This document shows, piece after piece, positions 7,458 through 16,542 of a stretch of DNA of 64,000 nucleotides. The notes under the pieces are model-generated. The model ran no database searches. It worked only from the letters and a program-made list of their open reading frames with translations, and was not told where the DNA came from. Position 1 is the first letter of the stretch. Every line of letters begins with the position of its first letter. Origin of the DNA: Oribacterium sp. C9 (GTDB lineage: Bacteria; Bacillota; Clostridia; Lachnospirales; Lachnospiraceae); NCBI RefSeq assembly GCF_002007235.1, contig NZ_MUHW01000019.1, forward strand, positions 1 to 64,000, written 5' to 3'. A program made the position numbers and the translations under genes.

Positions 7458-8251
7458 TGCTGGAGATCAGAAACATTTGCAAAACATTTAATGCCGGAAC
7501 CATCAACGAAAAGGTCGCTCTTTCCAATGTAAGCATTACCCTTAACGACGGTGATTTCTGTACAGTTATCGGTGGTAACGGAGCCGGAAAATCAACTATC
7601 ATGAACGCGGTAGCCGGTGTATGGCCTATTGATTCCGGAATGATACTTGTAGACGGAATCGATGTGTCAGGTCTTTCAGAATATCAGAGAGCTCCTTACT
7701 TCGGACGAGTTTTTCAGGATCCAAGAACAGGCACCGCAGGTGACATGCAGATCGACGAGAATCTGGCTCTTGCTGCAAGACGCGGTCAGCGCCGTACACT
7801 TCGCTGGGGTGTCACCAGAAAAGAGCAGGAAAAATACAAAGAGTACCTGAAGACTCTGGATCTCGGACTCGAGGACAGACTTACAGCCAAGGTGGGTCTT
7901 CTTTCCGGAGGTCAGCGTCAGGCTCTTACACTTATCATGGCTACCATGAAGAAGCCAAAGGTACTTCTTCTTGACGAGCACACAGCAGCTCTGGATCCGA
8001 AGACCGCATCCAAGGTTCTGGCGGCCACAGACAGAATAGTAGAAGAGAACAATCTCACAACTCTCATGGTTACACACAATATGCGTGATGCCATCATTCA
8101 CGGAAACCGTCTCATCATGATGAATGAAGGAAAGGTTGCCTTGGATATCTCAGGAGAGGAAAAGAAGAAGCTCACAGTAGAAGACCTTCTTCATAAGTTT
8201 GAGGAAGTTACGGGCGGAACATTCGCAAATGACAGAATGCTGCTTTCATGA
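7457..8251 (+). CDS. ABC importer ATP-binding protein (TrpZ-like)
   Basis: 264 aa ATPase that energises the importer at the cytoplasmic face. Walker A GGNGAGKST (near residue 38), Q-loop VFQDPRTGTAGDM, signature LLSGGQRQALTL, Walker B VLLLDEHTAALDP, and switch His in MVTHNMRDA are all present. HTAALDP in place of the usual PTSALDP is characteristic of this subfamily. It starts on the ATG that overlaps the permease stop; GGAGG lies upstream inside the permease. Last gene of the operon. Confidence 0.93.
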   Translation: MLEIRNICKTFNAGTINEKVALSNVSITLNDGDFCTVIGGNGAGKSTIMNAVAGVWPIDSGMILVDGIDVSGLSEYQRAPYFGRVFQDPRTGTAGDMQIDENLALAARRGQRRTLRWGVTRKEQEKYKEYLKTLDLGLEDRLTAKVGLLSGGQRQALTLIMATMKKPKVLLLDEHTAALDPKTASKVLAATDRIVEENNLTTLMVTHNMRDAIIHGNRLIMMNEGKVALDISGEEKKKLTVEDLLHKFEEVTGGTFANDRMLLS

Positions 8252-8272
8252 TGTTGTATTATAATTTTTTAA

Positions 8273-8301
8273 TGATTAGAAACTGAACTTTATGGTATAA
8301 T
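8273..8301 (+). promoter_or_regulatory. Promoter of SH3/NlpC gene
   Basis: Extended -10 TGGTATAAT (TATAAT at 8296-8301) with a weak -35 TGATTA (8273-8278), 17-base spacer. The gene starts 45 bases downstream. Confidence 0.6.
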
Positions 8302-8345
8302 GAGGGTTATGCTAAAAAATGTCTATTTCCAAGGAGTACTGACAA

Positions 8346-10022
8346 ATGGCAAAACCTAATTTTGATTTTCATATAGACCCCAAAGATCAGGAAAGAAACA
8401 TCATGTTTATCGCAGCCGGTATCCTGACTGTGATCGTTATCGGTCTGGTAGCAGCATTGGCAATAAACGGACAGAAGGCTACTTATTCGGATTCTGTAGT
8501 GGCAGAAGAAGCTGAATCTGATGCAGCTCAGGAACTGAGCTCAGATGTATCAGCTGAGACAAAGGAAGAGATGTCAACGCTTGAAGAGGTTCAGGTCTTC
8601 ACAAAGGCTATTCAGATGGAAGCCATCATGAATTCCATATCTCAATACAGTAATCTCGGAATCATAAAGTGTGACAGCTACATCAATTTCAGAAGCGCAC
8701 CTAACCAGAACGACCTCACAACCATCGTAGGCATGCTTGCTAACGGCTCTGCTGTTGATGTACTTGAGGTTTCACCTGAAGGAGCTCCCGGCTGGATGCA
8801 TGTAAGATCCGGCGGCATGGATGGATATGTTTCAGCTCCATATGTGGTCACAGGAGATGAAGCAGTGACGCTTGCCGGAAGTCTAATTAAGCCAAGAGCC
8901 ACAGTTCTGGCAGACAAGCTGCGTATCCGTTCAACACCGGAGATCATCGATGGCAACACCGTCGGATCGGCCGCCAAGGGTGAGAAGTACGAAGTGGTGA
9001 AGAGAGTCAACAAGGACTGGATCATGATCGCCACCACCAACATTGACAATGTGGACCTCGCCTATATGTCAGCTTCCGATGAGAATGTTTCACTAAGCTA
9101 CGGTCTGGATGAGGCCAAGTCTCTGAACCTCAAGCAGAAGGTTCTCAATATGTATGATAATCTGGGCGTTTCTCTTGCATCCGATTACATCAATGTTCGT
9201 TCAGCTCCAAAGGAGGATGGAATCGCTAACATCATCGGTAAGTTCCCGGGCTACGGCGGATGTAACATCCTCGGAGAAGAAAACGGCTGGTATCATATCA
9301 AGTCCGGCGGTATCGACGGCTATGTACGTGCAGACCTCATTGCCACCGGTCAGACCGCTCAGGATCTTGCTTTGCAGAACGCTCACGTTATGGCGCTTAT
9401 AAACACACAGTCTCTTAACGTAAGATCACAGCCTTCCACAGATTCCGAGGCATGGACCCAGGTCACCAGCGGACAGCGTTATGACGTATTGAATCAGCTG
9501 GATGGATGGGTAGAGCTCGACCTCGGTGACGGCGATGACAGTGATTCATCTCAGGGCTCCTTTGTTTCTACAAGAGATAACAATGTCTCCGTAACCTACG
9601 CTCTTCAGGAAGCCATCGAGTATTATCCTGCTGTAGAAGCCGCAAACGCAGCCGCAGCCTTCAGAAACAAGATCGTTAACTATGCTTGTCAGTTCGTTGG
9701 TAATCCATATGTATGGGGCGGTACATCCCTTACTCATGGTGCCGACTGCTCAGGTTTCGTTCAGTCTGTTCTCAAGAACTTCGGAATCTATGTTCCGCGA
9801 GTTTCCCGTGATCAGGCTCAGGCCGGTGTAAAGGTGACCAGTGACAACATGAAGCCCGGTGATCTCGTATTCTATGCAAACAGCAGCGGAACCATAAACC
9901 ATGTCGGTATGTATATAGGCAACGGTCAGATCGTAAATGCCGCTTCAAGAAAGTCAGGTATCAGAATCTACCGTTGGAACTACCGTACTCCTGTGGCTAT
10001 AAGAAATGTAATCGGAGATTAA
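8346..10022 (+). CDS. Cell-wall hydrolase: four bacterial SH3 domains plus NlpC/P60 peptidase
   Basis: 558 aa. A short cytosolic tail is followed by one membrane segment (about 19-41), so the bulk is extracellular. Four SH3b-like repeats follow (about 104-170, 182-245, 274-336, 348-410), seen from recurring INFRSAP / RIRSTP / INVRSAP / LNVRSQP strands. The C-terminal NlpC/P60 domain (about 435-558) carries the nucleophile C468 in ADCSGFVQ and H519 in GTINHVGMYIG, so it should be an active gamma-D-glutamyl-diamino-acid endopeptidase or related amidase acting on peptidoglycan stem peptides. ATG 8346 has AAGGAG. Monocistronic, with a strong terminator behind it. Confidence 0.92.
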   Translation: MAKPNFDFHIDPKDQERNIMFIAAGILTVIVIGLVAALAINGQKATYSDSVVAEEAESDAAQELSSDVSAETKEEMSTLEEVQVFTKAIQMEAIMNSISQYSNLGIIKCDSYINFRSAPNQNDLTTIVGMLANGSAVDVLEVSPEGAPGWMHVRSGGMDGYVSAPYVVTGDEAVTLAGSLIKPRATVLADKLRIRSTPEIIDGNTVGSAAKGEKYEVVKRVNKDWIMIATTNIDNVDLAYMSASDENVSLSYGLDEAKSLNLKQKVLNMYDNLGVSLASDYINVRSAPKEDGIANIIGKFPGYGGCNILGEENGWYHIKSGGIDGYVRADLIATGQTAQDLALQNAHVMALINTQSLNVRSQPSTDSEAWTQVTSGQRYDVLNQLDGWVELDLGDGDDSDSSQGSFVSTRDNNVSVTYALQEAIEYYPAVEAANAAAAFRNKIVNYACQFVGNPYVWGGTSLTHGADCSGFVQSVLKNFGIYVPRVSRDQAQAGVKVTSDNMKPGDLVFYANSSGTINHVGMYIGNGQIVNAASRKSGIRIYRWNYRTPVAIRNVIGD

Positions 10023-10090
10023 ATCTCACTTTCATCAGAAAATATTATTCTGTAATCATAAGAAATATGACATCTGAATAAAGACTAAAA

Positions 10091-10136
10091 AAAAGCCGGA
10101 AGGAAAACGTTTTTACATCGTTTCCCTTCCGGCTTT
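10091..10136 (+). terminator. Terminator after NlpC/P60 gene
   Basis: AAAGCCGGAAGG and CCTTCCGGCTTT form a long stem, extended by AAACG/CGTTT. A-rich sequence lies before and TTT after the stem. Confidence 0.85.
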
Positions 10137-10237
10137 ATGCTATAATATAACAGTTTAGATTTTTTAACAGTCGGAAAACACTTTCGATGGTCTGAACATA
10201 ATATTAATCATTAAGCTGATATTGATAGGAGATTATC

Positions 10238-11131
10238 ATGAACGAATATATCATTAGCTGCTGTACTCCTATAGACACCTCTATGGAGTGGGTAGAAGAG
10301 AAGAAGGTCTATCCCTGCTTCTTTCACCTGTACCTCGGTACCGACGAGTATATTGACGATTTTGAGAAGTCAATAACTACAGCCGAGATCTACAAGCGTA
10401 TGCTTGCAGGAGAGAAGTCAAAAACCTCTCAGGTCAATGTTCAGGAGTACGAAGATCACTTCCGTAAGTTCCTTGATGAAGGAAAAGACATCATCCACGT
10501 AACTCTTGCAAGCGGTATTTCAGGGACCTATAATTCAGCATGCATCGCTCGGGACGTTCTGAAAGAAGAGTATCCTGACAGAAAGATCATAATTATCGAT
10601 TCTACCAATGCAACAGGCGGTTATGCCCTTCTTGTGGATAAGATGTGCGAACTCCGCGATGAAGGAATGAATATAGATGATCTCGCTGCATGGGCAGAGG
10701 CTCATAAGCACTTCATCCAGTCATGGTTCTTCACATCAGACCTTAAGTTCCTTATCATGGGCGGACGTGTATCCAAGGCATCAGGTTTCATCGGTAATGT
10801 CTTAAATATTTGTCCTCTCCTTGAGATCGGCTATGACGGATCTCTCAAGACAAGAGAGAAGATAAGGACCAAGAAGAAGGTCATGGAACGCATCCTTCAG
10901 AAGATGACTGAAACTGCCGATGACCGCCTCGAGTATTCCGGTAAATGCTTCATCAATCAGGCCGGCTGTCCTGAGGATGGCGAAAAGATGGCATCCATGA
11001 TCGCTGAAAAGTTCCCTAATCTTAAAGGTGGAAAGCCTTCTCTCTTTAAGGTTGGTCCTACCATCAGCTGTCATACCGGTCCCGGAACCATTGCCGTATT
11101 CTGGTGGGGCGACGAGAGAATAAACGACTAA
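10238..11131 (+). CDS. DegV family fatty-acid-binding protein
   Basis: 297 aa cytosolic DegV-fold protein. The family binds a fatty acid and includes FakB proteins that present fatty acids to the kinase FakA; which lipid this one binds is unknown. Recognisable features are TSQVNVQEY near residue 62, VTLASGISGTYNSA (about 88-101), IIIIDSTNATGGYALLV, and GGRVSKASGFIGNVLNICPLL in the second domain. The start ATG 10238 follows ATAGGAG. Single gene, flanked by terminators on both sides; no fakA partner is in the window. Confidence 0.9.
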   Translation: MNEYIISCCTPIDTSMEWVEEKKVYPCFFHLYLGTDEYIDDFEKSITTAEIYKRMLAGEKSKTSQVNVQEYEDHFRKFLDEGKDIIHVTLASGISGTYNSACIARDVLKEEYPDRKIIIIDSTNATGGYALLVDKMCELRDEGMNIDDLAAWAEAHKHFIQSWFFTSDLKFLIMGGRVSKASGFIGNVLNICPLLEIGYDGSLKTREKIRTKKKVMERILQKMTETADDRLEYSGKCFINQAGCPEDGEKMASMIAEKFPNLKGGKPSLFKVGPTISCHTGPGTIAVFWWGDERIND

Positions 11132-11184
11132 GCTATCTGTCTGGTTTGAGAGACTTTTTGCCTGAGCTTCAAAAAATATGAAAT

Positions 11185-11230
11185 AAGACCTGTGGTCAGG
11201 AGCCTGAAAACTCCGACCACAGGTCTTTTT
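11185..11230. terminator. Bidirectional terminator between degV-like and minus-strand island
   Basis: AAGACCTGTGGTC and GACCACAGGTCTT pair perfectly, with an inner GGAG/CTCC. TTTT follows on the + strand and an A-rich flank would give a T-run on the minus strand, serving two converging genes. Confidence 0.85.
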
Positions 11231-11233
11231 AAA

Positions 11234-11536
11234 CTATTTCTTTAAATAAACCAATGTAAATACAGTAAAGAAAGAAGTAAAAACATAAAGCATTGCCCAT
11301 AATGCAACCAGCACAAAGAAGAATGCAAGGTAGAAAGACATAACATAAAAGAATGCCTCTATTCCGAATATTTTCTCTCCGTAATCAACGCCGTATCCGA
11401 ATCCCCAGGGTATGGTTCCAACTATTGCCGCCTCTATACATTCCTTCAGCAAAACAAGAACGGGAACTATAGTCGCCATGATGAGGATGGTATCCAGCAC
11501 TACAAGAATTGTTTTCTTTAACTTTATATTTATCAT
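11234..11536 (-). CDS. Small membrane protein of unknown function
   Basis: 100 aa with a basic N terminus and about three hydrophobic segments (roughly 8-30, 33-50 and 60-95), the last rich in Phe, Tyr and Leu. No family is recognised. No clear Shine-Dalgarno site precedes the ATG. It lies 42 bases downstream of the regulator gene on the same strand, so it is probably co-transcribed with it and could be its target or partner. It could also be a non-functional remnant, but the length and clean hydrophobic pattern favour a real protein. Confidence 0.55.
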   Translation of the reverse strand: MINIKLKKTILVVLDTILIMATIVPVLVLLKECIEAAIVGTIPWGFGYGVDYGEKIFGIEAFFYVMSFYLAFFFVLVALWAMLYVFTSFFTVFTLVYLKK

Positions 11537-11578
11537 TTTTAAGATATCAATATTTAAATCACAACCATATCCCCAAGA

Positions 11579-12895
11579 TCACATCAGCGCGTTCCTGAAC
11601 TCCATCACATTGAAGTTAAAGTAATGAGTAGGGCGCCCCTGGCGGACTGACTTATCCTGAACCTCATTTTCAGTAAGTCGGATGATATGGAGATCCAGAA
11701 GCTTTGCAAGAATACGGCTGGCGGATCTCGGTGTGATGCCCAAAAGCTGAGACAGCTCGTGGGAGCTTATCACCTGCTTCTCATCCTGCTCGAACATACT
11801 GATAAGCTTCAGTATATTGGTCTCATTGATTCCGTTCTCGCGAGAGAAGTTCAGGGCTTTTTCATTGGAATAGTTGTACATGAGTTGGGTGTCGGAGCTG
11901 AGAGGTCCTGTCACCTTTCCTTCCTCCCCAACGAAAAAGGCATCATTTCTTCCGTATCTGTTCGCCTCCATGAGAGCATGCTCTGCAAAATATCTGGAGC
12001 GTTCCTTGGATGAGCTTACACCGGCACCGATTCTGAAAGCAAATCCCAGCTCTTTCTTCATCCTGAGAAGGAAAGGTCTCAGTTTATCTATCTCAAATGT
12101 TCCCGCCTCGAGACGATCATGTATCTCAAACTGGTTGAAGCCCTGTGAAATAGAAAAATGACGGTGTGTATCCTTACGATAATCCGCAAGCATCTTATAA
12201 ACCGTAGCCTCTCTGTATTCCTGCTCCTCCTGCTCGATATCTTCACCGAAAGGAAGTCTGATGAGAATGCTTATCTCGTCCTTCTGCTCGATCTGATTTA
12301 GTCTTAACTCCTTCATGGCAGATCTTATGGACTTAACGATCATATCCTCTGAGGGGAATACCGCCACATAAGGGATATGGAGTTCATCAAGTCTCTTCAG
12401 ATTGTTGATGGAGCGGGAGAGTATATAGTCTATCTTTCCCTCATCCCAAAGCTTCTTTGCATAAGCCGTGATATGCTTATAATCATAATGCGTATCCTCA
12501 AAGAAATACGGACAGTCATCCTTTTTTATATACTGCCTGATTCCCATGTAGTTGTTTGTCGAAGTCAGGAAATCACAGAAGATACGGTTAAGAGGAGTCT
12601 GCGGATGCTCGATCTTGAACTGAAGAAGTATCGACAGCACATCTATAGGCTCATACGCAGTAAATGTGCATGGAATCCTGATATCCGGGAACTTGTTCTT
12701 TATATAATGATACCCAAGCTCACCCGAGAAGAAGATGACATCACACTTTCCCTTGCAGTCCTGATATATCTCATCGATATCGGACATCTTCTTATATATA
12801 TACTTATAAAACTGACAGCCAAAATCATGCTCGGCTATAACTTTATCAACCGGTTCCAGTGAATGATCAGGGCTTACGATAGCAACATTTGTCAT
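11579..12895 (-). CDS. Transcription regulator: PrpR-N-like sensor, GGDEF-like middle, winged helix
   Basis: 438 aa from the chosen start. The N-terminal about 180 residues (VIFFSGELGYHYI, FTAYEPIDVL) resemble the PrpR-type sensory domain. The middle (about 210-340; FAFRIGAGVSSSKERSRYFAEHALMEANRYG) resembles the degenerate GGDEF-like domain of CdaR/PucR-type regulators with no catalytic GGDEF motif. The C terminus (about 365-438; SHELSQLLGITPRSASRILAKLLDLHII) is a winged helix-turn-helix. I start at the ATG at 12895 because GGAG lies seven bases upstream; the longer frame from 12925 lacks such a site. It is divergent from ftsK with a 237-base shared intergenic region. Ligand and targets are unknown. 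Confidence 0.75.
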   Translation of the reverse strand: MTNVAIVSPDHSLEPVDKVIAEHDFGCQFYKYIYKKMSDIDEIYQDCKGKCDVIFFSGELGYHYIKNKFPDIRIPCTFTAYEPIDVLSILLQFKIEHPQTPLNRIFCDFLTSTNNYMGIRQYIKKDDCPYFFEDTHYDYKHITAYAKKLWDEGKIDYILSRSINNLKRLDELHIPYVAVFPSEDMIVKSIRSAMKELRLNQIEQKDEISILIRLPFGEDIEQEEQEYREATVYKMLADYRKDTHRHFSISQGFNQFEIHDRLEAGTFEIDKLRPFLLRMKKELGFAFRIGAGVSSSKERSRYFAEHALMEANRYGRNDAFFVGEEGKVTGPLSSDTQLMYNYSNEKALNFSRENGINETNILKLISMFEQDEKQVISSHELSQLLGITPRSASRILAKLLDLHIIRLTENEVQDKSVRQGRPTHYFNFNVMEFRNALM

Positions 12896-12982
12896 GGCGA
12901 TCTCCGTTTTTGTATTTAAAGACATGCAATTTTATGTCTTTAAGCATAAGGTATCACCGCAGGTTTTTAAAGTCAAATGAAA

Positions 12983-13055
12983 CATGTTCAAATTTCATAA
13001 ATACAATATAAATTCAATCTTTACACGATGTCACATTTCATCAAAATAGAACATG
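12983..13055. promoter_or_regulatory. Possible operator repeats in regulator/ftsK intergenic region
   Basis: CATGTTC (12983-12989, within the palindrome AACATGTT) and its inverse GAACATG (13049-13055) lie 60 bases apart, each flanked by ATTTCAT-like words. This fits a binding site for the divergent regulator, but the repeats are short. Confidence 0.3.
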
Positions 13056-13068
13056 AGTTTTAAGGATA

Positions 13069-13097
13069 TGGATTTTATGATTTAATTGGTCTATAAT
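13069..13097 (+). promoter_or_regulatory. Promoter candidate for ftsK
   Basis: TATAAT at 13092-13097 with a poor -35 (TGGATT, 13069-13074). The gene starts 36 bases downstream, with AAGGTGG as ribosome-binding site. Confidence 0.5.
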
Positions 13098-13132
13098 GTA
13101 TAGGTTATATTTTGCAATTTAAGGTGGAATAA

Positions 13133-16100
13133 ATGGGTAGACCAAAGGGTAGTAAAAATAAAACTAAGAAGGCAGCTTCAACAGGCAGCCGTTCCAAAAA
13201 GAACACTTATGATGCGCCTATGATGGGTGATGAAGTTGCGATCATTATCACTTTCGCAGTTTCTGCATTTTTATTTTTAGCTAATTTAGGACTTTGTGGA
13301 CCCGTAGGAGCAGTGCTTAAGAGTATACAGCTTGGACTCTTCGGTATCATGGGTTTCCTTTTTCCTATATTATTAAGCTTCGTAGTTGTTTTCATTCTGT
13401 CAAATCTTGACAATCCATACGCAACATTTCGCATGACCACAGCTCTCTTTATGCTGATCTTCATATCAGCTATCTTTCAGCTTACCTTCGGGGGCGGTGT
13501 CACCAACATGAGCCTCGCGGATTTTTACAAAGAGGGCTCTCAGCAGGGAATCGGCGGCGGAATCATTGGCGGAGCTCTCGCCATGGTTCTCTATACCGTA
13601 GCCGGAAAGGTGGGCTCCATGCTCATACTTTTGGCTGCCTGCTTCGTATGTCTCATCTACATAACAGGCAAGCCTCTTGCAAGGATGCTTGCGGAAAGCT
13701 CCAGCTCAGCCGCACTTCGTGCCACAGAGCGCGCAAAGGAGGACTGGAACAATGTTGCCGAATCCGCACGTATTCACAGAGAGGAGAGGAGACAGGCGAG
13801 AGAAGCACAGCAGCGTGAGATGGCAGCAAGACGTGTTGATTTTGCTCTCACAGAGCAGCCGGTTGTAGCATTAACGGATAACGTAGTTCCGCAGGAGACT
13901 GTCAACCTCGATGATCTTCCGTATTTTGATGAACCTTCGGAAACCTCTGCTCCACAATACGAAACCGAGGTACAGCATACACCTGTCACTCTTGTGGATC
14001 CGACCACATTACCTAGACCACAGGTGTCCAAATACAACATTAAGCCTCGTCCCGAGACTCTTGCCGCAGCTTCAGCAGGTGCAGCAGCTTCTGCGATCTC
14101 AGTGGCTTCTTCCGGTTCAGCGGTTTCTGCAGATTCTATAGATGCTGTTGCCAATGTTTCTGCATCTTCATCTGATGTTCAGGATGCAGATAACTCATCC
14201 GATTCCTACGATGCAGTTGAGGCAGCTCTCGATGCTGCATTTAACCGTATGTCAGACAACAGTGTTGATAATGTTGAAAACACCTGCGACTCTTCAGCCT
14301 TTGATGTTCCTTCATCATCAGCTTACGAAGAGAACGTGGATATATCTGCCGAAGCAAGAGTACCTCACATAAGTGAAGAGCGTGCATCTGTTATCTCGAT
14401 CACAGATATCACAAACGATTTCTCTTCTGATGTTGGTAAAGCTGATGTAGAAAGATCCGTACAGGGATCAGAAGAAGATGCATCCGTTTCCGGCAATATC
14501 ATTTCAGGCGCATTCGATAACAAAGGTATCCATATCGCACCATTTGATATGGATGATTTCGAAGATGAAGACGAGACCACTGAGGAGGTTCCGGGCAACA
14601 TCCTCACTATAGCACCGGTGGAAGAGAGCATCTCTGATGATTCATCGGATGATTTTGATTCATCCGACTCTTATGATCCTTACGATGCTGATGATGAAGC
14701 GGCATATACAGAGGACATCGAAGAAGCTGCCGCTCCTGTTTCTTCAAGTAAGCCAGCTGTTTTATCAAGCGGCAATATGACAGAGGCAGGAACACGACAG
14801 ATAGTAACAGCCGGTGGCAAGGTTATCGAGGTTGATGTTGAGCCCGTAGTCAAGAAGCCGCAGACTCAGCTCGATCGTGAAAAGATAGAAAACACTCCGA
14901 CTGAAGCAGACAACAAAAAGGTAGAGCAGGAGATAAAGCAGAAGAAGCCACAGAAGCCTTATGTCATTCCTCCTCTCAGTCTGCTTTCCACAGGCGGTGC
15001 TCAGGATATGGATTCCAGAGAAGAGATCCGTCAGAATGCAGTAATCCTTCAGGAAACACTTAAAAGCTTTGATATAGAAGTAAAGATCACAGACATTTCT
15101 GTAGGACCTTCTGTTACCCGATACGAGATACAGCCTGATATCGGCGTAAAGGTCTCAAAGATCGTTTCCCTTACAGACGATATCAAGATGAGACTCGCAG
15201 CTACAGATATCCGTATCGAGGCTCCTATTCCGGGAAAATCAGCTGTAGGTATCGAAGTTCCGAACAAGCACAGCTCAGTGGTTCACCTTGGTGATGTGCT
15301 GAGAAGTCCTGACTTTGCAGATGCCAAGTCAAAGATCGCATTTGGTGTAGGTAAAGATATTTCAGGCAAGACCATCGTTACCGACATCGCAAAGATGCCT
15401 CACCTTCTCATCGCCGGATCAACAGGTTCTGGTAAGTCTGTTTGTATAAACACTCTTATCATGTCCATGCTCTTCAAATACAAGCCTGAAGAGCTTCGTA
15501 TGATCATGGTGGATCCGAAGGTAGTAGAGCTTAGCGTATATAACGGTATACCTCACCTTCTCATCCCTGTAGTAGTGGATCCAAAGAAGGCTGCTGCCGC
15601 TCTCAACTGGGCTGTGGCAGAAATGACAGAACGATATAAGAAATTTGCCGAAACAGGTTCCAGAGACCTGAAGGGCTATAACGAAAAAATAGAACGAATC
15701 ATCAACGATCCTGAGATTCCTGAAGACCAGAAGCCTGAAAAGCTTCCTCAGATAGTTATCATCATCGACGAGCTTGCTGACCTTATGATGGTTTCAAGCC
15801 AGGAAGTGGAAGATGCCATCTGTCGTATCGCACAGCTTGCAAGAGCTGCGGGAATGCACCTTGTCATCGCTACCCAGCGCCCTACTGTCAATGTCATCAC
15901 AGGTCTCATCAAGGCCAATGTTCCGAGCCGTATCGCATTTGCGGTATCTTCAGGAACCGATTCCCGTACCATCATCGATATGAACGGTGCGGAGAAGCTT
16001 CTCGGAAAGGGAGATATGCTCTTCTTCCCGCAGGGCATTCCTAAGCCTGTACGTGTTCAGGGTGCTTTTGTTTCCGATCAGGAGGTTTCAGCTGTAACAG

Positions 16101-16417
16101 AGTTCATCAAAAAGACCATGGGCGATGTTGAATACAGCGAAGACATTCAGGCTAAAGTCCAGTCCGGCGGCAGTTCAGGAAGCTCAGGCGGAGCCCAGAG
16201 TGACATGGACGAGCTTTTCCATGACGCAGGACAGCTCATCATAGAGTCCGAGAAGGCATCCATCGGTATGCTTCAGCGTAAATTCCGTATCGGATTTAAC
16301 CGCGCTGCGAGAATCATGGACCAGCTTGCTGATGCCAATGTTGTCGGCCCTGAAGAGGGCACCAAACCCCGTAAGATACTTATGACTCTTGCGGAATTTG
16401 ATTCATTGTTTTCATAA
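13133..16417 (+). CDS. ftsK: DNA translocase FtsK/SpoIIIE
   Basis: 1094 aa septal DNA pump that moves chromosome termini through the closing division septum. Four hydrophobic segments lie within about residues 33-185. They are followed by an acidic Ser/Asp-rich linker (about 200-600), then the alpha/beta motor with Walker A GSTGSGKS (about 762-769) and Walker B VIIIDELADLMM, and a C-terminal gamma winged helix (LFHDAGQLIIESEKASIGMLQ...) that reads oriented DNA signals. The extreme N terminus is basic and begins GRPKGSKNKTKK, an AT-hook-like sequence unusual for this protein. The linker is longer than in Bacillus SpoIIIE (about 790 aa in total). Whether it serves division or sporulation cannot be told. 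Confidence 0.95.
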   Translation: MGRPKGSKNKTKKAASTGSRSKKNTYDAPMMGDEVAIIITFAVSAFLFLANLGLCGPVGAVLKSIQLGLFGIMGFLFPILLSFVVVFILSNLDNPYATFRMTTALFMLIFISAIFQLTFGGGVTNMSLADFYKEGSQQGIGGGIIGGALAMVLYTVAGKVGSMLILLAACFVCLIYITGKPLARMLAESSSSAALRATERAKEDWNNVAESARIHREERRQAREAQQREMAARRVDFALTEQPVVALTDNVVPQETVNLDDLPYFDEPSETSAPQYETEVQHTPVTLVDPTTLPRPQVSKYNIKPRPETLAAASAGAAASAISVASSGSAVSADSIDAVANVSASSSDVQDADNSSDSYDAVEAALDAAFNRMSDNSVDNVENTCDSSAFDVPSSSAYEENVDISAEARVPHISEERASVISITDITNDFSSDVGKADVERSVQGSEEDASVSGNIISGAFDNKGIHIAPFDMDDFEDEDETTEEVPGNILTIAPVEESISDDSSDDFDSSDSYDPYDADDEAAYTEDIEEAAAPVSSSKPAVLSSGNMTEAGTRQIVTAGGKVIEVDVEPVVKKPQTQLDREKIENTPTEADNKKVEQEIKQKKPQKPYVIPPLSLLSTGGAQDMDSREEIRQNAVILQETLKSFDIEVKITDISVGPSVTRYEIQPDIGVKVSKIVSLTDDIKMRLAATDIRIEAPIPGKSAVGIEVPNKHSSVVHLGDVLRSPDFADAKSKIAFGVGKDISGKTIVTDIAKMPHLLIAGSTGSGKSVCINTLIMSMLFKYKPEELRMIMVDPKVVELSVYNGIPHLLIPVVVDPKKAAAALNWAVAEMTERYKKFAETGSRDLKGYNEKIERIINDPEIPEDQKPEKLPQIVIIIDELADLMMVSSQEVEDAICRIAQLARAAGMHLVIATQRPTVNVITGLIKANVPSRIAFAVSSGTDSRTIIDMNGAEKLLGKGDMLFFPQGIPKPVRVQGAFVSDQEVSAVTEFIKKTMGDVEYSEDIQAKVQSGGSSGSSGGAQSDMDELFHDAGQLIIESEKASIGMLQRKFRIGFNRAARIMDQLADANVVGPEEGTKPRKILMTLAEFDSLFS

Positions 16418-16438
16418 TTTCTTATAACTTGTTGATAT

Positions 16439-16494
16439 AAGAGAACAGATTCGGGTATAGGCCCCTACAGGAACTTTACCTGAATCAATCTCTT
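16439..16494 (+). promoter_or_regulatory. Structured leader element upstream of fhs
   Basis: Two stacked stems: AAGAGA (16439-16444) with TCTCTT (16489-16494), enclosing GATTCGGGTA paired with TACCTGAATC (10 pairs, one G-U), separated by small internal loops and capped by a 19-base loop. There is no T-run after it; the ribosome-binding site of fhs lies about 30 bases on. The position before a folate-pathway gene suggests a cis-regulatory RNA. It resembles THF riboswitches in outline but lacks enough of their conserved core for me to call it one. Confidence 0.5.
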
Positions 16495-16542
16495 GCATCA
16501 TAGATTTTCTGTTGTCTATCAAAGAGGAGAAAGAGGTAAAAA

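Noticed and set aside
16439-16494. ZTP or THF riboswitch call for the fhs leader
   Set aside because: Outline and gene context fit, but the conserved core sequences are not recognisable; kept only as an unclassified structured leader.
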